Below, one piece after another: positions 1-5,503 of a DNA stretch of 10,003 nt. The translations under genes and the position numbers were made by a program. Under the pieces are notes generated by a model. It did no database searches. It was not told the DNA's origin and saw only the letters and a program-made list of their open reading frames with translations. This DNA comes from Flavobacteriales bacterium (lineage in GTDB: Bacteria; Bacteroidota; Bacteroidia; NS11-12g; UBA955). Numbering within the stretch: the stretch's first letter is position 1; each line of letters begins with the position of its first letter. The DNA lies in contig CANIZU010000055.1 of NCBI GenBank assembly GCA_947472115.1, positions 1-10,003 of the forward strand, read 5' to 3'.

Positions 1-39
1 AATGACGCGAAAAAGTCAAATGGTTGCAAGAAAATTGAC

Positions 40-58
40 AAAAAAAATGATTTTTTTT
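40..58. terminator. A/T-only dyad, possible weak bidirectional terminator downstream of the amidase gene
   Basis: Eight A, then TGA, then eight T form a perfect 8-bp stem with a 3-base loop, about 30 bases beyond the amidase stop. Read from either strand it would form an A-U hairpin ending in a U tract. There is no GC-rich stem, so it is not a classical intrinsic terminator. It could also be a chance homopolymer pair. Placement after a stop codon is the main argument for it. Confidence 0.25.
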
Positions 59-88
59 ACTGCTAATCGAAAGGTTTGAACTTGAAAT

Positions 89-928
89 TTATTTCCCGTT
101 CACGGAATTTAGCAATTCCAACGAATTTTTATAGTCCCGCACCGCCCTAAAAATGCCTAACGCAATCTTTTGCTGACCATCATTCGACTTCAAACTAACA
201 CGATCCGTAGAGTTGGTTAAAAAACCCGTTTCTACCAAAACACTTGGCATTGAAGTTTGCCACAAAACCAAAAATCCTGCTTGCTTAACACCTCGCGTTT
301 TTATAGGACTTAATTTGCTTGTATGACTTTCAATTCCACTAGCCAATTTCAAGCTTTGTTTCATAAAGGCATTCTGTACTAAACTAAATATAATATGTCC
401 TTCCGGCGAATCTGGATCAAACCCGCCATACCTGGTGTTTTCCTTGTAATCAGACTCATAGGTGATTACGGCATTTTCACGCTTGGCCACTTCCAAGTTC
501 CCTTCAGATTTATGCAAACCCATAAAATATGTTTCACTTCCTGCTGCCGCTTTGTTGGGATTGGCGTTGCAGTGAATTGAAATAAACAAATCCGCCTGTC
601 TGTCATTCGCCAAATTGGGCCTTTCCCACAGTTTTAATGATTTATCCGTAGTTCGAGTATACAAGACCTTTAACGATGGTAGACTATCTTTCAACAGTTT
701 TCCCAATTTCAAAGCCACACCCAGGGTGACATCTTTCTCGAAAATCTCGTTGTTGCCATTGCAACCCGGATCCAATCCACCATGACCCGCATCAATCACC
801 AATGTATTCACAGAATTGCTTACCCTCACCTTTTTGGCTGCGGGTAAACATATCAAAAGTCCCAACGACAAACAAAAATGCAGCGTTTGTTGAAGGCCTC
901 TCCGTATGAATTTTAACATTTGTTTCAT
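89..928 (-). CDS. N-acetylmuramoyl-L-alanine amidase (Amidase_3 family), exported
   Basis: This is a zinc-dependent amidase that cleaves the bond between N-acetylmuramic acid and L-alanine in peptidoglycan, acting in the periplasm during wall remodelling or cell separation. Numbered from the chosen start (279 aa), the family motifs are IDAGHGG at 45-51 with zinc ligand H49, glutamate ligand E64 in EKDVTL, SIHCNAN with zinc ligand H119, and VLVETGF with catalytic E233. The long segment between H119 and E233, including the GVKQAGFLVL motif, is the form I recall from Bacteroidota homologues. The open frame extends to 1006, but I prefer the ATG at 926-928. It is preceded by AGGAAAGA and gives a normal signal sequence: basic MKQMLKFIRR, then a hydrophobic stretch to about residue 30. 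The longer start adds 26 residues ahead of the signal and would overlap the divergent lptD. Function is secure; the exact start is less so. Confidence 0.93.
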   Translation of the reverse strand: MKQMLKFIRRGLQQTLHFCLSLGLLICLPAAKKVRVSNSVNTLVIDAGHGGLDPGCNGNNEIFEKDVTLGVALKLGKLLKDSLPSLKVLYTRTTDKSLKLWERPNLANDRQADLFISIHCNANPNKAAAGSETYFMGLHKSEGNLEVAKRENAVITYESDYKENTRYGGFDPDSPEGHIIFSLVQNAFMKQSLKLASGIESHTSKLSPIKTRGVKQAGFLVLWQTSMPSVLVETGFLTNSTDRVSLKSNDGQQKIALGIFRAVRDYKNSLELLNSVNGK

Positions 929-936
929 TCTTTCCT
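929..936 (-). promoter_or_regulatory. Ribosome binding site supporting the amidase start at 928
   Basis: On the minus strand AGGAAAGA lies directly before the ATG at 926-928, leaving four bases between AGGA and the start codon. No comparable purine run precedes the alternative ATGs at 941-943 or 1004-1006. This decides between otherwise open in-frame starts, although Bacteroidota often initiate without such a site. Confidence 0.4.
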
Positions 937-954
937 GTTGCATAACGCAATCAT

Positions 955-969
955 GGCAAACTTTTTGCC
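955..969. promoter_or_regulatory. Inverted repeat in the divergent amidase/lptD intergenic region
   Basis: GGCAAA and TTTGCC are perfect 6-bp inverted arms around a 3-base spacer. They lie in the 56-bp gap between the amidase start (928) and the lptD TTG (985). The arms overlap weak -7-like sequences on both strands: AAAGTTTG on the minus strand matches TAnnTTTG except for its first base. It may be an operator or a symmetric divergent promoter. A chance dyad cannot be excluded. Confidence 0.3.
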
Positions 970-984
970 GAAATTCGCTGAAAT

Positions 985-3591
985 TTGTCAAACCGCGAAC
1001 ATTCATATCACCATAGATGCCTACAACAATTGTTGACAGTTGTATTCGCGCTTTGCTTGAGCAGCCTCAATCCTTTATCAGCCCAAGGAATTACGACAGC
1101 GTCCACAAAAAAAGACAGCGTAAGCAATCCGTCTCCCGCCAAAAAAGCGATTAACAACCCCATTCATTACGAAGCCGCAGATTCCATAATTTTAAGAATG
1201 GTGAACGGGAAAGCCTTACTTTATAATAAAGCAAAGGTTGATATGGATGAAACCGAACTAAACGCGAACTATATAGAGGTAGCCTTTGCCAACAAAACCC
1301 TTTTCGCAAAAGGAAACATCGACTCAACTGGCAAGTACATCAATCAACCGATCTTTAAAGATGGGAACGATGCTTATACTTCCGATAGCTTGCGATACAA
1401 CAACGAATCAAAAAAAGGAATGGTATATGGCTTGTCGCTGACCCAAGACGAGGCCCATGTCCAACTCAAACAGGTGATGAAGCAACCCGATGGCAGTTTG
1501 ATGGGGAATTCTGGGAAAATTAGCACCTGCTCCGACCCCCACCCCCATTTTTACCTGAACGCATCTAAAATCAAAGTCATCCCCAACAATAAAGTACTTT
1601 TTGGCGCCGCAAACCTCGTCCTGGCCGATATCCCAACGCCCCTCGCACTTCCCTTTGGTATTGCTCCGATGAAAAAAGGACAGCGCAATGGCCTCATCAT
1701 GCCAAATCCGGGCTTTAACAATAGTAACAATAGCTTTTTCCTGTCCAACTTAGGCTATTATCAAGGTTTAGGGAAATTTGCCGATGCGCAGGTGAATTCA
1801 GACCTCTATTTCAATGGCGATTTCCGTATGGGCGTTACAACCAATTTTATCAAACGATATAAATACAGCGGCGCCCTTGCAATAAACATGAGTCGTTTCG
1901 GCAACGGAGCAGATCGTGTCAGTCCATTTTTCTCCAAAACGAACGATTTTTCCATCAATTCTCGATTTGGACTCGACCGCAAATTGCTTCCCGGTGTAAC
2001 ACTCAATGGAAACATCAACATCGTTACTGGAAATTACAACAAGCGAAATTCAAAAGACATCCAAACACTGTCGAAAAACGAATTTGTCTCCAGCGTAAAT
2101 TATGGTCAAAGCTTCTTGAAGAACAAGGTCAATTTGTCGGCCTCAGCCCGACATACCCAAAACGTTCAAACTCATGATTTCAGATTGGAATTACCCAATA
2201 TAAACGTCGGCGTATCTAGCCTAACACCATTTGCAAAAAAGAACGGATCAAATACAAAATGGTTCGAACAACTTAGACTATCGTATAATATGAATTTCAC
2301 CAATTCATTGAATACAAAAGATACATTAATATTTAGCGACAAATACAAAGATGTTCTAGCCACGATACAATCGGCCGTGAAACACTCAATACCCGTGAGC
2401 ACAAACATAAAATTGTTCAAAGGAGTACTCAACGTAACCCCAGCGGCTAACTACCAAGAGAAATGGCTATTTAAAGCGAATAAAAAATCAATCGATCCAT
2501 TGACAAAGAAATTAATATTGACAGACACTAGTGGATTTTTTAGATTAAATAATTATAGTTTTTCTACGGGAATAAGTACCAACATTTACGGCACTTTTAC
2601 AAAGTTGAATTTGGGCAAAATCCGTTCTATCAGGCACACAATAACTCCCAATGTAAACTTCAATTATCGTCCGGAAATTGATGGATATAAAAGAGGTTGG
2701 AATCGGACATACATCGACACATTTGGCAAGAACATTGGCTATAGTTTGTTCGAAAAATATGGCGGTTCTGATTATGTGCAACGCAAAGGCGGAGCGATAG
2801 GATTTTCACTGAGCAACAACCTGCAGGCGAAAAAAGTAATCGGGAAAGACACCACAGGAAAAGAGAAGTTGGAGAAAGCGAATCTAATCGACCAATTGAT
2901 GATTAGTGGCAATTACGATCTTGCGGCGGACAGTTTACAATGGAGTGATTTCAACCTTGGGTTTAACACTGTAATTGCCAAACAAATAAGGATTGGGATA
3001 AATTCAGGCCTGAGTCCCTATTCTTACTTAAACGGACGTAAAATAAACACTTTCTCGGCGGCTAATGGTGGGCCTTTATTAAGATATCGCGGGGTAGATT
3101 TAAGCATCAATTCACGCATCACACCGGAATTATTTGGCGGGAAAAAATCGACAGAAAATGTATCGTCTAAACTCACGAATCCACTAAAAACAGATGAAGC
3201 CGAATTGAGAATGGTACAATCTCAACCTTGGAATTATTTTGATTTCAGTATTCCTTGGTCGATGAATTTCACTTACAATGTCGGCTACAATAACGAAATC
3301 GCAATTGCCAATAACAAGCTAACGAATCACAGGATCTCTGTCAACGGCGATATTAGCATCACCCAGGAATGGAAGATAGCATACAGCACCGGTTATGATT
3401 TAAAAAGAAATATGATGGCAGGGAGCGAGTTTTCGGTCGTAAGAAACCTCCATTGCTGGCAATTAGAATTCAAGTGGATTCCAAGTGGATATGCCAAAAT
3501 GTGGTTATTTACGCTACGACCAAAGAGCCCCTTATTACAAGATTTGAAGTTAAATAAAAAGGTATTTAGCAATCCCGTATTGTTTCAGTAA
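985..3591 (+). CDS. lptD: LptD-like outer-membrane LPS assembly protein (Bacteroidota type)
   Basis: This is a homologue of LptD, the outer-membrane barrel that places lipopolysaccharide in the outer leaflet. The order is a signal peptide (about 1-34, ending in LSA-QG), a low-complexity linker to about 57, an OstA/LptA-like beta-jellyroll (about 58-200), then a large barrel domain to residue 868. Signatures I recognise from Bacteroidota LptD proteins are TCSDPHPHFYL (181-191), the following stretch with IPTPLALPFG, and near the end RNLHCWQLEFKWIPSG with a KSPLLQDLKL tail. Only two cysteines remain after signal removal, C182 and C824, one on each side of the barrel. The start is TTG: an in-frame stop lies at 979-981, there is no in-frame ATG before the hydrophobic core, and the nearby ATG at 1017 is in another frame. 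The next in-frame TTG codons (1030, 1033) would remove the basic part of the signal. The gene diverges from the amidase. Confidence 0.88.
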   Translation: MSNREHSYHHRCLQQLLTVVFALCLSSLNPLSAQGITTASTKKDSVSNPSPAKKAINNPIHYEAADSIILRMVNGKALLYNKAKVDMDETELNANYIEVAFANKTLFAKGNIDSTGKYINQPIFKDGNDAYTSDSLRYNNESKKGMVYGLSLTQDEAHVQLKQVMKQPDGSLMGNSGKISTCSDPHPHFYLNASKIKVIPNNKVLFGAANLVLADIPTPLALPFGIAPMKKGQRNGLIMPNPGFNNSNNSFFLSNLGYYQGLGKFADAQVNSDLYFNGDFRMGVTTNFIKRYKYSGALAINMSRFGNGADRVSPFFSKTNDFSINSRFGLDRKLLPGVTLNGNINIVTGNYNKRNSKDIQTLSKNEFVSSVNYGQSFLKNKVNLSASARHTQNVQTHDFRLELPNINVGVSSLTPFAKKNGSNTKWFEQLRLSYNMNFTNSLNTKDTLIFSDKYKDVLATIQSAVKHSIPVSTNIKLFKGVLNVTPAANYQEKWLFKANKKSIDPLTKKLILTDTSGFFRLNNYSFSTGISTNIYGTFTKLNLGKIRSIRHTITPNVNFNYRPEIDGYKRGWNRTYIDTFGKNIGYSLFEKYGGSDYVQRKGGAIGFSLSNNLQAKKVIGKDTTGKEKLEKANLIDQLMISGNYDLAADSLQWSDFNLGFNTVIAKQIRIGINSGLSPYSYLNGRKINTFSAANGGPLLRYRGVDLSINSRITPELFGGKKSTENVSSKLTNPLKTDEAELRMVQSQPWNYFDFSIPWSMNFTYNVGYNNEIAIANNKLTNHRISVNGDISITQEWKIAYSTGYDLKRNMMAGSEFSVVRNLHCWQLEFKWIPSGYAKMWLFTLRPKSPLLQDLKLNKKVFSNPVLFQ

Positions 3592-3613
3592 ATCTATTTT
3601 TACTTCAGTTTGT

Positions 3614-3621
3614 TAACTTTG
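3614..3621 (+). promoter_or_regulatory. Bacteroidota -7 promoter box (TAACTTTG) before the peroxiredoxin gene
   Basis: TAACTTTG matches the Bacteroidota -7 consensus TAnnTTTG at every fixed position. It ends six bases before the ATG at 3628. I find no TTG at the normal -33 distance. If used, the transcript would start at or within a few bases of the start codon, giving a leaderless or near-leaderless message. It also argues against the longer TTG start at 3610, which would begin upstream of this box. Confidence 0.5.
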
Positions 3622-3627
3622 CACATT

Positions 3628-4095
3628 ATGAGCATTCAAATAGGATCAATAGCCCCCGATTTCACATTATTCAACAGTGAAAAACAAGAAGTTACATTGT
3701 CTCAATACTTAGGTAAATCTGTAGTATTATTATTCTACCCCCAAGCATTTACTGGGGTTTGCACAACCGAACTTTGCGATATTCGCGACAACCTCAATGT
3801 ATACAGCACGTTAAACGCTGAAATTTTGGCTATTTCTGTCGATTCAGTTTTTACATTGGAAAATTGGAAACAACAACAAGGTTTTAACTTTCAAATGTTG
3901 AGTGATTTCAACAAGACGGTGAGCATTGCCTACGAAACAATTTATGAAACATTTGCTTTTGGAATGAAAGGCGTTTCTAAAAGATCTGCATTTGTGGTTG
4001 ATTCAAAAGGCATTTTGCAATACGTTGAAATTTTGGATAACGCAGGCGAAATCCCTAACCTTGATAAAATCAAAGAGGTTTTAGCCACTTTGTAG
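3628..4095 (+). CDS. Peroxiredoxin, PrxQ/BCP-AhpE type
   Basis: This is a thiol peroxidase that reduces hydrogen peroxide and organic hydroperoxides, probably cytoplasmic because no signal sequence is present. From the ATG at 3628 the protein is 155 aa. Near the start is the family opening IGSIAPDFTL. The active-site run is FYPQAFTGVCTTELC, holding the PxxxTxxC motif (P38, T42, peroxidatic C45) and a second cysteine at C50. The C-x4-C spacing equals that of PrxQ/BCP proteins, in which the second cysteine resolves the sulfenic acid, while the surrounding FTGVCT wording is closer to AhpE. R119 in SKRSAF fits the conserved active-site arginine. The frame is open to a TTG at 3610, but the ATG is preferred because the domain begins right after it and a -7 box lies between the two. 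It stands 36 bp after lptD and 21 bp before the SUMF1-like gene. The reductant partner is not visible. Confidence 0.92.
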   Translation: MSIQIGSIAPDFTLFNSEKQEVTLSQYLGKSVVLLFYPQAFTGVCTTELCDIRDNLNVYSTLNAEILAISVDSVFTLENWKQQQGFNFQMLSDFNKTVSIAYETIYETFAFGMKGVSKRSAFVVDSKGILQYVEILDNAGEIPNLDKIKEVLATL

Positions 4096-4104
4096 AATTA
4101 AGAT

Positions 4105-4112
4105 TAAATTTG
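4105..4112 (+). promoter_or_regulatory. Bacteroidota -7 promoter box (TAAATTTG) before the SUMF1-like gene
   Basis: TAAATTTG is a full match to TAnnTTTG and ends four bases before the ATG at 4117. The nearest upstream TTTG (4089-4092) is only 12 bases away, short for a -33 element. The adjoining GAAGG touches the ATG with no spacer, so it is not a normal ribosome binding site. The box suggests this gene may be transcribed separately from the peroxiredoxin gene, with a near-leaderless message. Confidence 0.35.
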
Positions 4113-4116
4113 AAGG

Positions 4117-5412
4117 ATGCGAACTCGCATTCTATTAATCACTTTCGTTTTTCTCAGTGGCGGTAATCTATGGGCCCAGCGCACTGCGCACCCAGAGTTT
4201 TTAATGAAATACTATTTCACCGCCAATGAGCCTATTAAGCAAAGCGTAACGCCGAGTACTTTTATCAGTGAGCACTCCACAATGCGCTTTTTCAGTTTCC
4301 GATGTTTCCCGAGTCCTAAATTTGCGATTAATGGCAAAGAAAATGCGATGCCCTATTTGGAGTATCAGTCGAGTCCACAGTTGGGGTTCGACACCATTCT
4401 ACCCATCGAGGAACGCCTAGCATGCGGCCCGTTTATGTCGGCTAGCACCGAAATCACTAACATCGAATACAAAGAATTTTTGATGGATTCCGAATGGATG
4501 AAATTGAACGGTTACACAATCAGCCAGCTTTATCCTGACACCCTCGTTTGGGAGGATATACCGGCCACCGCAGAACGTAGCAGTGTAAAAAACCCCTTTC
4601 TTAATTACTATTTCCAGTCCACCAATTTCCATGATTACCCCGTGGTTGGAATTAGCCAATTGCAAGCCAAAGCTTATTGCGCATGGCTCAAAACTAAAAT
4701 CGAACAGAATCCGAGTAGGCCCTATCAGCAGTGGTTATCAGTCCTGAACGAGGAGGGACTATCCTTCGAAATCGATTTGCCAACAACCGCTGAATGGATG
4801 TATCTATACCAACAAGCCATTGCGATTCCATTTGAAACGCGGAGTGTTGAATCACTAAATAGCGGAAAACCCAAAAAGAAGAATGCCGAAGCCACGCAAC
4901 GACTCTCGGGCATACTATTTTCAAAGCCCAACATCGGAAATGCTTTGTTAGATTATGTAATCAACAAACCCCATGGAGCCCAACCCGTTGTATATCAAGG
5001 ATTATTCACCAATCGCGGTTACCAAATATCGGAAATCCAAAATGCCAGTTTGAGTCGACCCACGCCCGTAAATGCTCTACCCCCAAAACCCTATGGCCAA
5101 ATTTCTCATTTGTTGGGGAATGTTTCTGAGTGGACATCTACATCAGCTTATGGACATTTATATAATAGCAACACGACCATTTTAAATACTACGGGGCTGC
5201 TCATTCCAAATCCGCACCAACAGCCGAATGTTTTTGATTTGTCGGGTTATTTGGTTGATGAAACCGAACTCCAATCGCACTTTGTGATCAAAGGGGGTTC
5301 TTGGGCCCAAGAGTTTCATTATTTGGATCCATCAGCGGTGCAAATGATGCAATCTAACCACAGTGCTAATTACGTTGGATTTCGTCCTGTGATACGTTTT
5401 TATAAAAAATAG
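4117..5412 (+). CDS. Secreted SUMF1/FGE-fold protein, GldK/GldJ-like, without catalytic cysteines
   Basis: The 431-aa protein has a type I signal peptide (about 1-21, LWA-Q) and no lipobox. A FGE-sulfatase (SUMF1) fold fills about 95-429. Its landmarks are FMSASTEITNIEYKEFL (106-122), YPVVGISQLQAKAYCAWL (174-191), LPTTAEW (221-227), LLGNVSEWT (332-340), FVIKGGSW (389-396) and VGFRPV (420-425). The phrases LYPDTLVW (138-145) and HDYPVVGIS are ones I recall from GldK/PorK and GldJ, the SUMF1-fold proteins of Bacteroidota gliding and type IX secretion. Its cysteines are C63, C103 and C188, so the C-terminal pair used by true formylglycine-generating enzymes is missing and that activity is unlikely. 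About 100 residues between LPTTAEW and GNVSEW include a lysine-rich linker (251-256). I infer a structural periplasmic or surface role. No gldL, gldM or gldN is nearby. It could equally be an unrelated SUMF1-fold binding protein. Confidence 0.78.
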   Translation: MRTRILLITFVFLSGGNLWAQRTAHPEFLMKYYFTANEPIKQSVTPSTFISEHSTMRFFSFRCFPSPKFAINGKENAMPYLEYQSSPQLGFDTILPIEERLACGPFMSASTEITNIEYKEFLMDSEWMKLNGYTISQLYPDTLVWEDIPATAERSSVKNPFLNYYFQSTNFHDYPVVGISQLQAKAYCAWLKTKIEQNPSRPYQQWLSVLNEEGLSFEIDLPTTAEWMYLYQQAIAIPFETRSVESLNSGKPKKKNAEATQRLSGILFSKPNIGNALLDYVINKPHGAQPVVYQGLFTNRGYQISEIQNASLSRPTPVNALPPKPYGQISHLLGNVSEWTSTSAYGHLYNSNTTILNTTGLLIPNPHQQPNVFDLSGYLVDETELQSHFVIKGGSWAQEFHYLDPSAVQMMQSNHSANYVGFRPVIRFYKK

Positions 5413-5422
5413 TACACATATC

Positions 5423-5465
5423 GTCAATTTGACACTTTTTCGTAATTGTATAATTGACACTTCTT
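5423..5465 (+). repeat. Two direct repeats upstream of susC
   Basis: An 18-bp unit at 5423-5440 recurs at 5448-5465, matching at 14 of 18 positions with a perfect TTGACACTT core. The centres are 25 bp apart. The first copy begins with the near-palindrome GTCAATTTGAC. They fill the gap between the SUMF1-like gene and susC and may be duplicated promoter elements or a tandem operator. Confidence 0.55.
5429..5456 (+). promoter_or_regulatory. Candidate susC operon promoter (distal)
   Basis: TTG at 5429-5431 is followed after 17 bp by TATAATTG (5449-5456), which matches TAnnTTTG at all but one fixed position. The spacing is typical for Bacteroidota -33/-7 promoters. Initiation a few bases downstream would leave a leader of roughly 40 bases before the susC ATG at 5504. 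Confidence 0.4.
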
Positions 5466-5483
5466 AATATTTTAATTATATTG
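5454..5483 (+). promoter_or_regulatory. Candidate susC operon promoter (proximal)
   Basis: TTG at 5454-5456, inside the second direct repeat, is followed after 19 bp by TTATATTG (5476-5483), which departs from TAnnTTTG at two fixed positions. It would give a short leader of about 15 bases. It is a weaker -7 box than the distal candidate, and the two overlap. Confidence 0.3.
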
Positions 5484-5503
5484 CCGACCTATTTATTTCG
5501 CCT

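Noticed and set aside
1..78. Two short open frames running in from the left edge on the plus strand, ending at 66 and 78
   Set aside because: Each gives only about 20-25 lysine-rich residues in A/T-rich sequence with no recognisable motif. Either could be the tail of an upstream gene, but nothing visible supports one over the other.
929..1006. Longer amidase start at 1006
   Set aside because: It would add 26 residues before a good signal sequence and overlap the divergent lptD start; the ATG at 928 has a purine-rich site directly before it.
3610..3627. TTG start for the peroxiredoxin gene
   Set aside because: The six extra residues are translated from the promoter-like TAACTTTG region, and the family's N-terminus begins right after the ATG at 3628.
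4117..5412. Active formylglycine-generating enzyme for a neighbouring sulfatase
   Set aside because: The C-terminal catalytic cysteines are absent and no sulfatase is encoded in the window.
5413..5503. Small RNA or riboswitch upstream of susC
   Set aside because: The 91-bp gap is very A/T-rich, with no stable GC stem or known aptamer pattern; the repeats in it look like promoter or operator DNA.
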